Assembly: GCF_000736415.1 (NCBI RefSeq)
Contig: NZ_CP009043.1
Span: forward strand, 496,001-560,000
Direction of reading: 5' to 3'
Source of the DNA: Campylobacter iguaniorum
Lineage (GTDB): Bacteria > Campylobacterota > Campylobacteria > Campylobacterales > Campylobacteraceae
DNA: 64,000 nt
A program made the position numbers and the translations under genes. Positions 19,065 through 26,982 of the stretch are shown here, piece after piece. Positions within the stretch are counted from its first letter, which is position 1. Each line of letters begins with the position of its first letter. A model generated the notes under the pieces. The model had not been told where the DNA came from and did no database searches. It saw nothing but the letters and a program-made list of their open reading frames with translations.

Positions 19065-20300
19065 TTGAATAAATTTAATAAATATGATTTAAGATGGATG
19101 ATGTCGCTTTTTGGAACTGCTGTTGGAGCTGGGATTTTGTTTTTGCCTATAAAAGCTGGAGTGGCTGGGATTTGGCCGGTTTTGGTTATGGTGATTTTAG
19201 CCTTTCCTATGACATTTTTAAGCCACAGAGCCTTAGCTAGATTTTGTAATGGAAGCCAGAAAAACTCACAAAGCGATATAACTGAAATTTCTAGTGAATA
19301 TTTTGGTTTTAAATGGGGATATATCATAACATTTTTATACTTTTTTGCCTTTTTTCCAGCTTGTATAATGTATGGCGTGGGGATCACAAATACAATAATC
19401 AGCTTTATGCAAAATCAGCTTGGATTTATCGATGTGGGAAGATTTTGGGTCTGTTTTTCTATTATTAGTTTGATGATGTTTGTGATGATTTTCCATGAAG
19501 ATATAGTGATAAAGGTCTGCGAATGGCTGGTGTATCCGCTTTGTTTGATTTTGCTTGTGTTTTCTTTGTATCTTATACCGCACTGGGATTTTAGCGCTTT
19601 TAGCGTGGTGCCTAGCTTAAGCGAGTTTGCATGGACTATTTTGTTTGCGTTGCCAGTTTTGGCATTTGCTTTTGAGCATACTCCGGCTATTTCGACATTT
19701 TCTAGTAGTATCCAAAGAAAATATGGCAAGCAAAACGCAGATTTCAAATGCAACCAAATTTTATTTTACAATGCTGGATTATTGCTATTTTTTGTGATGT
19801 TTTTTGTCTTTTCTTGTGTAATGTGCCTAAATGAAAGCGACTTTAAAGAAGCAGCTAGCCAAAATATTCCTATAGTCAGCTATTTTGCAAATAAACTAAA
19901 TGAGCCAGTCATCAACTACGCTGGTCCAGTGATCGCTATTTTGGCTATTGCGACAAGCTTTTTTGGCCATTATTTTGGTGCTAGAGAGGGTATAAATGGA
20001 CTAGTGCATAAAACTTGCACCAAACTTAGCACAAAAGGGCCAAATAAAAAGAAGATTTCTATCTGGACTGGAGTGAGTTTTTATATAGTTATGCTTGTTT
20101 TATCTTATCTTAATCCTAGTATTTTGGGTATTATTGACACTCTTGCAGGGCCAGTTATTGCGGCGGTTTTGTTTTTGCTGCCTATGGTTGGAATTTACAA
20201 GGTAAAATCATTGCAAAAATACCAAAGTAAATTTGCCGATATCTTTGTTTTTGTATTTGGTTTGGTTACGATTTTGACTGTTTTATTTAAGATGATTTAA
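19065..20300 (+). CDS. sdaC: HAAAP/SdaC family amino-acid (probably serine) permease
   Basis: A polytopic transporter of 411 residues with about eleven hydrophobic segments. 'SLFGTAVGAGILFLPIKAG' near the N-terminus is the family signature. In C. jejuni the homologue imports serine, a main carbon source, but no serine dehydratase gene is adjacent here. I chose TTG 19065 (NKFNKYDLRWMMS) because AAAAGG lies 8 nt upstream and the protein then begins like known SdaC; an ATG at 19011 would put the promoter-like GGTAGAAT (19031-19038) inside the gene. Confidence 0.85.
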   Translation: MNKFNKYDLRWMMSLFGTAVGAGILFLPIKAGVAGIWPVLVMVILAFPMTFLSHRALARFCNGSQKNSQSDITEISSEYFGFKWGYIITFLYFFAFFPACIMYGVGITNTIISFMQNQLGFIDVGRFWVCFSIISLMMFVMIFHEDIVIKVCEWLVYPLCLILLVFSLYLIPHWDFSAFSVVPSLSEFAWTILFALPVLAFAFEHTPAISTFSSSIQRKYGKQNADFKCNQILFYNAGLLLFFVMFFVFSCVMCLNESDFKEAASQNIPIVSYFANKLNEPVINYAGPVIAILAIATSFFGHYFGAREGINGLVHKTCTKLSTKGPNKKKISIWTGVSFYIVMLVLSYLNPSILGIIDTLAGPVIAAVLFLLPMVGIYKVKSLQKYQSKFADIFVFVFGLVTILTVLFKMI

Positions 20301-20357
20301 AAATTTAATCTATTTTTTGATATAATAATGGACTTAAAAAATTAATTAAGGATACTA

Positions 20358-21065
20358 ATGGGACGAGCATTTGAATATAGACGCGCTTCAAAAGAGGCTC
20401 GTTGGGATAAGATGAGTAAGCTTTTTCCAAAATTAGGAAAAGCAATAACAGTAGCCGCAAAAGAGGGTGGCACGGATCCTGAAATGAATCCAAAACTCCG
20501 CACTGCCATAGCTACAGCAAAAGCTCAAAATATGCCAAAAGACAATATTGATGCAGCTATAAAAAGAGCAAATGGCAAAGATAGCAGCGATATCAAGACT
20601 ATTTTTTATGACGGCAAGGCAGCTCACGGGGTGCAAATAGTAGTAGAAACTGCTACTGATAATCCTACAAGAACAGTTGCAAATGTCAAAGCTATATTTA
20701 GCAAAAACGGTGGCGAAATGCTGCCAAGTGGAAGCTTAAATTTCATGTTTAGCAGAAAAGCAGTTTTTGAAGTAGCAAAACCAAATAGAGATATCGAAGA
20801 GCTTGAGCTTGAGCTAATCGATGCTGGATTAAGCGACCTTGAAGAAGGCGATGACAGCCTTGTGATTTATGGAGATTATACTAGCTTTGGTACGCTCAAT
20901 GAGGGAATCGAACAAGCTGGACTTGAGATAAAAAAAGGTAGCTTGCAATTTATCCCAAACTCAACTGTAAGCCTAGACGAAGCAGCTTTGGGCGAGCTTG
21001 AGAGACTTCTTGATAAGCTTGAAGATGATGACGATGTCCAAGCAGTTTATACAAATATCGAATAA
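20358..21065 (+). CDS. YebC/PmpR family protein
   Basis: A 235-residue member of the YebC family with the fixed N-terminus '[19 protein letters not shown]' and '[19 protein letters not shown]'. Members act as DNA-binding regulators (PmpR) or, in recent work, as ribosome-associated factors for difficult peptide sequences. Which role applies here is unknown. The cyclophilin gene starts 8 nt downstream; I recall the same pairing in C. jejuni. A TATAAT-like box lies about 35 nt upstream, in the short gap after the permease. Confidence 0.93.
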   Translation: MGRAFEYRRASKEARWDKMSKLFPKLGKAITVAAKEGGTDPEMNPKLRTAIATAKAQNMPKDNIDAAIKRANGKDSSDIKTIFYDGKAAHGVQIVVETATDNPTRTVANVKAIFSKNGGEMLPSGSLNFMFSRKAVFEVAKPNRDIEELELELIDAGLSDLEEGDDSLVIYGDYTSFGTLNEGIEQAGLEIKKGSLQFIPNSTVSLDEAALGELERLLDKLEDDDDVQAVYTNIE

Positions 21066-21073
21066 GGAAAAAT

Positions 21074-21568
21074 ATGAGAAATGATGAATTAAAAGTATAT
21101 GATATAGATCAAAATGAGCTTGCAAAACTTAAATTTGCTGTGATCAAAACAGATAAAGGCGATATGGTAGCTAAGCTTTTTGGAGATGACACTCCTCAGG
21201 CTGTTATGAACTTTGCAACACTTGCAAAAGATGGCTTTTATGATGGCTTAAATTTCCACAGAGTTATACCAAATTTCGTAATCCAAGGCGGATGTCCATT
21301 TGGTACTGGTACAGGCGGTCCTGGCTGGAGAATCAAATGCGAATGCGTAGGTCAAAAGCACAGGCACCTAAGAGGAAGCCTATCTATGGCTCACGCTGGA
21401 CGTGACACTGGTGGAAGTCAGTTTTTTGTCTGTCATAGCCCACAACCACACTTAGACGGCGTTCATACTGTTTTTGGTGAGCTTGTTGATGATGAGAGCA
21501 AAAAAGTTTTAGACGCTATCAGACAAGGTGATAAAATTCAAACAATTGAAATAAAAGAAAATTTGTAA
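21074..21568 (+). CDS. Peptidyl-prolyl cis-trans isomerase, cyclophilin type
   Basis: A 164-residue single-domain cyclophilin without a signal peptide, so cytoplasmic. Active-site residues are in '[19 protein letters not shown]' and '[25 protein letters not shown]' (catalytic Arg, Gln, Phe and His positions present). It speeds Xaa-Pro bond rotation during folding. Co-transcribed with the YebC-family gene, 8 nt apart, and followed by a strong hairpin. Confidence 0.95.
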   Translation: MRNDELKVYDIDQNELAKLKFAVIKTDKGDMVAKLFGDDTPQAVMNFATLAKDGFYDGLNFHRVIPNFVIQGGCPFGTGTGGPGWRIKCECVGQKHRHLRGSLSMAHAGRDTGGSQFFVCHSPQPHLDGVHTVFGELVDDESKKVLDAIRQGDKIQTIEIKENL

Positions 21569-21599
21569 TAGAAATATTTCATTTTATTATATAAAACAT

Positions 21600-21636
21600 T
21601 TGCCAGTGTTACTAAACTCTACACTGGCAATTTATT
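21600..21636 (+). terminator. Terminator after the cyclophilin gene
   Basis: TTGCCAGTGT (21600-21609) and ACACTGGCAA (21621-21630) form a perfect 10-bp stem with an 11-nt loop, followed by TTTATT. Confidence 0.75.
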
Positions 21637-21739
21637 ATTTAAATAGAGTTTAAATACGATTATAGTGCAATCTCAATACTTAAACACACTGCAAAACTCC
21701 ATTTTCTTAAACTTTTTTGTATATATTGCATTAAATTTA

Positions 21740-21748
21740 TGTTATCAT
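21740..21748 (+). promoter_or_regulatory. Predicted extended -10 of dctA
   Basis: TGT-TATCAT is an extended -10 about 28 nt upstream of the TTG start of dctA. The 100 nt before it hold only A/T-rich sequence. Confidence 0.4.
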
Positions 21749-21776
21749 TTTTCTTCAAACTTTATAAGGAGAAATC

Positions 21777-23090
21777 TTGACTACTATGGTAAAAAAAGAA
21801 CGATCACTTTTTTTTAGAACTATCACAAATCTTGCTTTTTGGGTTGTTCTAGGTATAGTCTTAGGTATCATTGTTGGTTTTGCATGGCCAGATCTTGGTG
21901 TGGCATCTAAACCAGGAATTGATTGGTTTATCAAAATTTTAAAATGGATGATCGGTCCTATCATATTTTTGACGATAGTATCTGGTATCATAGGTCTAGA
22001 GAGCTTAAAAGAAGTTGGTAGTATAGGCTTTAAAGGTTTTGTGTATTTTGAGGTTGTTAGTACGCTCGCACTTGCTGTTGGTATTGGTGCTGCGATGTTT
22101 TTCCAACCTGGTACTGGCATGAATCTTGATGTAAATGCTCTTGATCCTGCAAGTGTGGCAAAATATATCAAAGATCCTAAAGAAGTAGGCTCAACTCTAG
22201 CGATACTAAAAAGTGCGATCCCAAGCGATCCTATAACTCCATTTATCAAAGCAAACACATTGCAAGTTTTATTCATGGCGCTTGTCACTGCTGTAGTTTT
22301 GTCATTTTTGCCAAACAACTACAAAAAAGCTTGTATGAAACCACTAGAGTTTACTCAACACTATGTTCTTAAAATTTTGGCTTGGTTCATGTGGTTTAGC
22401 CCTATTGCTGCTTATTCTGCAATGGCGTATTTGATAGGTAAATTTGGTTTATCATCTTTGCTTGGCATGATTCAACTTTTACTAGTTATGGCGATAGCTT
22501 GTTTGATATTTATATTTGTGGTTCTTGGTATTATTTGCTACGCTGCAAAGATAAATATATTCAAATTTATGCGTTTTATCGCAAAAGAAGTTTTGGTCGT
22601 GTTCGCGACAAGCTCAAGCGAAACTGCTCTTGGGCCGCTAATGAAAAAGCTAGAAGCTGCTGGTATCTCAAGGGGTTGCGTTGGACTTATCATTCCAACA
22701 GGATATTCGTTTAACCTAGATTGTACAAATATCTACCTTTCAATGAGCGTTATTTTCTTAGCACAAGCTTTTAATATCGATCTTAGCTTTACGCATTTGC
22801 TTAGTATTTTGATCATCTTGATGATAACATCAAAAGGAGCCGTTGGTGTGACTGGTTCTGGATTTATCGTACTAGCTGGAACGCTTGGAGCATTGCATGA
22901 TGTAATCCCTGTCGTGACTGTCGCGGTGCTGCTTGGCGTGGATAAATTTATGAGTGAGATGAGAGCTGTGGGTAACCTTTGTGGTAACTCAGTTGCTTGT
23001 TTGATCGTAGCTATCTGGGACAAAAAGATAGATATGGAAAAATTCCGCTACGCACTAGATCATCCAGATGAGTTCAGCTTCCATGCATAA
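21777..23090 (+). CDS. dctA: Dicarboxylate/amino acid:cation symporter (DAACS family), DctA-like
   Basis: 437-residue inner-membrane symporter. The family core is clear: 'TSSSETALGPLMKKLE' (re-entrant serine-rich loop), 'PTGYSFNLDCTNIYLSM', and 'SKGAVGVTGSGFIVLAGTLG'. The match to DctA is closest, suggesting uptake of succinate, fumarate, malate or aspartate; a glutamate/aspartate GltP-type specificity is the alternative. Start is TTG 21777, five nt after AAGGAG; an ATG lies nine nt later. Fumarate import would feed the fumarate reductase encoded at 9.8-13.2 kb. Confidence 0.85.
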   Translation: MTTMVKKERSLFFRTITNLAFWVVLGIVLGIIVGFAWPDLGVASKPGIDWFIKILKWMIGPIIFLTIVSGIIGLESLKEVGSIGFKGFVYFEVVSTLALAVGIGAAMFFQPGTGMNLDVNALDPASVAKYIKDPKEVGSTLAILKSAIPSDPITPFIKANTLQVLFMALVTAVVLSFLPNNYKKACMKPLEFTQHYVLKILAWFMWFSPIAAYSAMAYLIGKFGLSSLLGMIQLLLVMAIACLIFIFVVLGIICYAAKINIFKFMRFIAKEVLVVFATSSSETALGPLMKKLEAAGISRGCVGLIIPTGYSFNLDCTNIYLSMSVIFLAQAFNIDLSFTHLLSILIILMITSKGAVGVTGSGFIVLAGTLGALHDVIPVVTVAVLLGVDKFMSEMRAVGNLCGNSVACLIVAIWDKKIDMEKFRYALDHPDEFSFHA

Positions 23091-23094
23091 AAGT

Positions 23095-23116
23095 GTTTGA
23101 GCCTTTTGGCTCAAAC
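23095..23116. terminator. Bidirectional terminator between dctA and the Crp/Fnr-type gene
   Basis: GTTTGAGCC (23095-23103), loop TTTT, GGCTCAAAC (23108-23116): a perfect 9-bp stem that includes the stop codon of the minus-strand regulator gene. Confidence 0.7.
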
Positions 23117-23716
23117 TAATTCTATTTTCTTTCTTGATAATTTTACGATATTATTTTTCTCAAATCCCTTTAAAATCCTGCTTATGACCTCTCTTGAAGT
23201 TCCGATTATCTCTGCTATTTCTTCATGGGATAGATTTATAACGTTTGTTTTTTGTGATCTAAGAAAGCTAAGAAGTCTAGTATCAAGCCCCAAAAATCTT
23301 ATATCTTCTATCAAAGACGCCATGTGCTCTATGCGTTTTGCGTATTGGTCAAATACATAAGCTTGAAATGCCTTATCTTCTATAAACATTTTTGCTATTA
23401 TGCTTGCTGGTATCTTATATCCTTCAAGGTCGGTTTCGGCTATGGCTGTTCCTACTGCTGGGACTGCGTTGAAAGTGCTTGTGAAATTTACATTGCATTG
23501 CTCACCTTTACAAAAATAGTATAGCAAAATGCTTTGACCGCTCTCGTGCATCCTGACTACTCTGACTCTTCCGTCTGTCAAAAATATCAAATTTGGGCAT
23601 TCATCGCCTTGTCTGTATAGCTCAGTGCCAGCTTCTATTTTAACAAATTTAGCGTTTTCATCTAAAATCCGTTGATTGTCTCCAGATAACAATGAATAAA
23701 ATTTAAAGCTTTTCAT
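23111..23716 (-). CDS. Crp/Fnr family transcriptional regulator
   Basis: 201 residues: a cyclic-nucleotide-binding-like beta barrel (about 15-110), a dimer helix (115-140) and a C-terminal winged helix-turn-helix (160-195). The recognition helix 'TSREVISRILKGFE' carries Arg175, Glu176, Ser179 and Arg180, a mix of the CRP (RE) and FNR (E..SR) patterns, as in FixK/DNR-type proteins. The FNR N-terminal cysteine cluster is missing, although Cys40, Cys69 and Cys74 occur in the sensor domain. It is divergent from the TorA-like gene. Relatives include the Nss regulators of C. jejuni and Wolinella, which respond to nitrogen oxides; the signal here is unknown. Confidence 0.88.
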   Translation of the reverse strand: MKSFKFYSLLSGDNQRILDENAKFVKIEAGTELYRQGDECPNLIFLTDGRVRVVRMHESGQSILLYYFCKGEQCNVNFTSTFNAVPAVGTAIAETDLEGYKIPASIIAKMFIEDKAFQAYVFDQYAKRIEHMASLIEDIRFLGLDTRLLSFLRSQKTNVINLSHEEIAEIIGTSREVISRILKGFEKNNIVKLSRKKIELV

Positions 23717-23796
23717 TTTCGCTCCTTTGATAAATGATACAAGAAAATCCTAAATTTACAGTCTATAAAATTATACTTAAAAATTATTCTTAATTT

Positions 23797-23839
23797 TGTG
23801 ACCAAAGTTACATACATAAAAATTTATTTTTTATACAAT
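23797..23839 (+). promoter_or_regulatory. CRP-type box and -10 upstream of the torA-like gene
   Basis: TGTGA-N6-TTACA (23797-23812) matches nine of ten fixed positions of a TGTGA-N6-TCACA palindrome. A TACAAT (23834-23839) downstream would place the box centre at about -41.5, the class II activator position. The box lies between the TorA-like gene and the divergent regulator gene. Confidence 0.5.
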
Positions 23840-23868
23840 TTTTATACTTCATCATTAAAGGAGATCAG

Positions 23869-26250
23869 GTGCTAAATACAAGAAGAAACTTTTTAAAAGG
23901 TGCAATGCTTGGTGCTGGCGCAGCTGTAAGCTTGGACGCTACTGAGCTTTTAAGCCCAGTTCAAAAGGTCGCTCACGCTAGTAACTTTGGGCCATTTTAC
24001 GCTCTTACGCAAGATGGCAAGATCATAGATATCCTCCCTCATCCAATGGACAAACGCCCAACTGCAATGACAAAAATGTGGCTAGATAGAGTTTATTCTC
24101 CTACAAGGATCAAATATCCTTGCGTTAGAAAGTCTTATTTGGAGGGCAAAACTGGTCATGAAAAACTAAGAGGCAAAGAGGAGTTCGTACGTGTCAGCTG
24201 GGATGAGGCGCTAAAACTTGTAGCAAACAAGATCAAAGAGACCCCAAAAGAAAATATCTATAACGCTACATATATCGGCTGGAGTCATCCAGGAGGGATT
24301 CACTCATGTCCGTCGCTTTGTGGTAGGTTTTTTAACATAGCAAAACGTGGAGCTATCGGCACTGCTGGAGAATACAGCAACGGCGCAGCAGGAGCTGTGA
24401 ATGTAGATATCATAGGGGACGTTGAAAAATACTCACTCCAAACAACCCACGAGCAAATTTTGCAAAACACCAAGACTTATGTTTTATGGGGAACTGATCT
24501 ATTTAAATGCAATAAGATAGACACGAAAGTCCCGAGTCGCGAAAACGATCTTTATTACCCAAAATATGCAAAAAGTGGTATAAATTTTATCTCCATAGAT
24601 CCAATCTACACAGAAACTGCTCAAATGCTAAATGCAAGATGGATCAAAATCCGTCCAAACACCGATATAGCATTAATGCTTGGTATGATGCACCACCTTT
24701 ATACTAGTGGCAAATACGATAAAGAGTTTATCGCAAAATACACAGATGGATTTGATACATTCTTGCCTTATTTGCTCGGTAAAACAGATAAAATCCCAAA
24801 AACTCCAAAATGGGCAAGCAAAATCACAACAATAGATGAAAAAACAATAAAAGAATTAGCTGAACTTTTTGTCAAAGATAGAACGTTTTTAGCTGGTAAC
24901 TGGGCGCTTCAAAGAGCCCAACACGGCGAAATGGCTGATTGGTGTTTGATAGTGCTAGCTAGTATGATAGGGCAGATTGGACTTGCTGGAGGTGGGGTTG
25001 GATTTTCTATGCATTTTGGCGGCGGCGGACAAGCTAGAGCCATAGTAGGCACTCCAGCTGGCATAAGCCAAGGAAGAAACAGAGTAGAAGACCGCATACC
25101 AGCCTCAAGAATTAGCGATGCTATCTTAAATCCGGGCAAAAAATACACTTACAAAGGTAAAGAAAGAGTCTATCCGACTGTAAAAGTAGCTTACGTCGCA
25201 GGATGTAGTATAGTAGGACACCACCCAGACACAAACAACATCATAAAAGCACTTCGCACGCTTGATACTTTTGTAGTTCAAGAGCCGTGGTGGACGCCAA
25301 CGGCTAAGATGGCAGACATCGTGTTTCCAGCTTGCACCACTTTAGAGAGAAATGACATCGCAATGGGTGGAGTTCATGGCAAAAACGGAGTTTATGCGAT
25401 GAAAAAAGCCATAGAGCCACTATATGAGTCAAAGAGCGATTTGGAGATATTTTCACTTCTTGCAAAAGAATTTGGTCAAAAAGTTTATGATAAATTCACA
25501 GATGAAAAACCAAATGAAATGGATAAGATAAAATACGAATACGATATCTCGCCAACAGCGCAGCTTATGAGCTTTGAAGAGTTTTGGCAGAGAGGATATA
25601 TAGAGCTTCCAAGAGATGAAAAATCATATAAATTTGTCCGTCACGCTAAATTTAGAAGTGATCCAGTAGCAAACAAGCTAGCTACTATAAGTGGAAAGAT
25701 CCAAATTACAGTTCCTAAATTTGCCGAGCTAAAATACAAGGATTTCACAGGCTATCCGACATGGATAGAGCCAGATGAGTGGCTTGGAGATAAAAATCGC
25801 AAGTACCCACTCCATTTGCTTAGCCCACATCCAAACTACAGAGTGCATTCTCAAGGAGACAACACCTATCTAAGGGCATTTTATAAGATAAATGATAGAG
25901 AGCCAGTCATGATAAATCCAAATGACGCTAAAAAATATGGCATAAGTCATGGCGACGTGGTAGAGATCTATAATGACAGAGGTAGAGTCCTAGCTGGAGC
26001 TTATGTGAGCGAAAATATAATAGAAGGCGTTATGGCACTGCAAGAAGGAGCATGGTACTGCCCTGAAAACACAATCGATGAAAATCCAAGATGTGTGAGC
26101 GGTCATATAAACGTGCTTACGAGCAATCGCCCAACTTCAAGCATGGCTCAAGCAACGAGTGTAAATACAAATTTAGTCGGTATCAAAAAAGCCACAGGCG
26201 TGATACCACCAAACATGGCTTACAATCCACCAAAAATAATAGAGGCATAA
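23869..26250 (+). CDS. torA: Periplasmic molybdopterin oxidoreductase (TMAO/DMSO reductase, TorA/BisC type)
   Basis: A 793-residue bis-MGD molybdoenzyme. A twin-arginine signal ('TRRNFLKGAMLGAGAA') directs folded export. Ser170 in 'GEYSNGAAG' fits the serinyl molybdenum ligand of the TMAO/DMSO reductase group, and no N-terminal [4Fe-4S] cysteines are present, as expected for TorA/BisC. 'DIVFPACTTLERND' and 'LLSPHPNYRVHSQ' are further family marks. It reduces S- or N-oxides as terminal acceptor; exact substrate uncertain. Start is GTG after AAGGAG. A monoheme cytochrome gene follows 1 nt later, as in C. jejuni Cj0264/Cj0265. Confidence 0.9.
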   Translation: MLNTRRNFLKGAMLGAGAAVSLDATELLSPVQKVAHASNFGPFYALTQDGKIIDILPHPMDKRPTAMTKMWLDRVYSPTRIKYPCVRKSYLEGKTGHEKLRGKEEFVRVSWDEALKLVANKIKETPKENIYNATYIGWSHPGGIHSCPSLCGRFFNIAKRGAIGTAGEYSNGAAGAVNVDIIGDVEKYSLQTTHEQILQNTKTYVLWGTDLFKCNKIDTKVPSRENDLYYPKYAKSGINFISIDPIYTETAQMLNARWIKIRPNTDIALMLGMMHHLYTSGKYDKEFIAKYTDGFDTFLPYLLGKTDKIPKTPKWASKITTIDEKTIKELAELFVKDRTFLAGNWALQRAQHGEMADWCLIVLASMIGQIGLAGGGVGFSMHFGGGGQARAIVGTPAGISQGRNRVEDRIPASRISDAILNPGKKYTYKGKERVYPTVKVAYVAGCSIVGHHPDTNNIIKALRTLDTFVVQEPWWTPTAKMADIVFPACTTLERNDIAMGGVHGKNGVYAMKKAIEPLYESKSDLEIFSLLAKEFGQKVYDKFTDEKPNEMDKIKYEYDISPTAQLMSFEEFWQRGYIELPRDEKSYKFVRHAKFRSDPVANKLATISGKIQITVPKFAELKYKDFTGYPTWIEPDEWLGDKNRKYPLHLLSPHPNYRVHSQGDNTYLRAFYKINDREPVMINPNDAKKYGISHGDVVEIYNDRGRVLAGAYVSENIIEGVMALQEGAWYCPENTIDENPRCVSGHINVLTSNRPTSSMAQATSVNTNLVGIKKATGVIPPNMAYNPPKIIEA

Positions 26251-26251
26251 T

Positions 26252-26779
26252 ATGAAAAAAATAATTTTATCTTTAAGCATGGCAGCAAGTATGTTTGCTA
26301 GCACAAATCTTTTTGTTACAAGCGACCAAAACACACTCAAAATAGACGGCGCTGAGGTGTACTTTGGTAGTCCAGCAACGCTGATAAAAGATAGAAAAGC
26401 AAGCAAAATAGTTAAATTTGAAGGCTTCATAGACGCGGCTCATCCTGATATTTTGTTCGCTACCAAAAATTACAAGCTTCCACTAGTAAGAAGCAAAAAT
26501 ATAGTCAAAAACGGCGAGAAAGGCAGTATCGAGCTAGAGCTTTCAAGCTCAAATTTAACAAACGATCAAGCGATGGCTTGGGAAGATAGTGGCGATATAT
26601 TTTACGATAAATGCACCAAATGTCACGGCACGCACGCTCCAAAGGAGTTTGATATGCTTAGCTGGGAGGGATTATATGGCAGTATGAAAGATAGAGCCCA
26701 ACCAACAGATAATCAAGAAATGCAAATCCTAAGATACCTTTACGCTCATTCAAATGACGGGATTTTAGACGAAAAGTGA
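26252..26779 (+). CDS. Monoheme cytochrome c, electron donor to the TorA-like enzyme
   Basis: 175 residues with a Sec signal peptide ('IILSLSMAASMFAST') and one C-x2-C-H heme site in 'CTKCHGTH' near residue 125. The N-terminal hundred residues have no heme motif and form a separate domain. It starts 1 nt after the molybdoenzyme stop, so it probably passes quinol-derived electrons to that enzyme in the periplasm, replacing the pentaheme TorC of E. coli. Followed by a hairpin. Confidence 0.88.
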   Translation: MKKIILSLSMAASMFASTNLFVTSDQNTLKIDGAEVYFGSPATLIKDRKASKIVKFEGFIDAAHPDILFATKNYKLPLVRSKNIVKNGEKGSIELELSSSNLTNDQAMAWEDSGDIFYDKCTKCHGTHAPKEFDMLSWEGLYGSMKDRAQPTDNQEMQILRYLYAHSNDGILDEK

Positions 26780-26804
26780 TTTTTAGACCTTTGTTACACC
26801 CAAA

Positions 26805-26832
26805 TTTAGAAACGTTTTATAGCGTTTCTAAA
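26805..26832 (+). terminator. Hairpin after the TorA-like operon
   Basis: TTTAGAAACG (26805-26814) and CGTTTCTAAA (26823-26832) form a perfect 10-bp stem with an 8-nt loop. There is no strong T tract after it, so it may be a weak terminator or an mRNA 3'-end stabiliser. Confidence 0.6.
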
Positions 26833-26920
26833 TAATTAATCCAAAAATATAATTACTTAAATAAATATAATTTTGCACTAAAAATAGTGTAATTTATTTG
26901 TAATATGTCTTTAAGTTTTT

Positions 26921-26976
26921 TATAATTAATATGTTAGAATTTGGTAAATAAGTTATCTTACAATTCTAACAAAGGA
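26921..26976 (+). promoter_or_regulatory. Promoter and start-site hairpin of the histidine kinase gene
   Basis: TATAAT (26921-26926) predicts transcription start at about 26933. Exactly there begins GTTAGAATT (26933-26941), which pairs with AATTCTAAC (26962-26970); an inner GTAA/TTAC pair extends the stem to 13 bp with a two-nt bulge. The ribosome binding site AAAGGA (26971-26976) follows immediately. It could be a 5' stabilising hairpin, a translational switch, or a dimer-binding operator. Confidence 0.55.
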
Positions 26977-26982
26977 ATTAAT

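Noticed and set aside
21755-22318. Minus-strand open frame of 187 codons
   Set aside because: It lies opposite dctA, whose membrane-protein motifs are clear; no family signature is seen in the minus-strand product.
26941-26982. Upstream TTG start for the sensor kinase
   Set aside because: It lies within the leader hairpin and lacks a ribosome binding site; the TTG at 26983 follows AAAGGA at the right distance.
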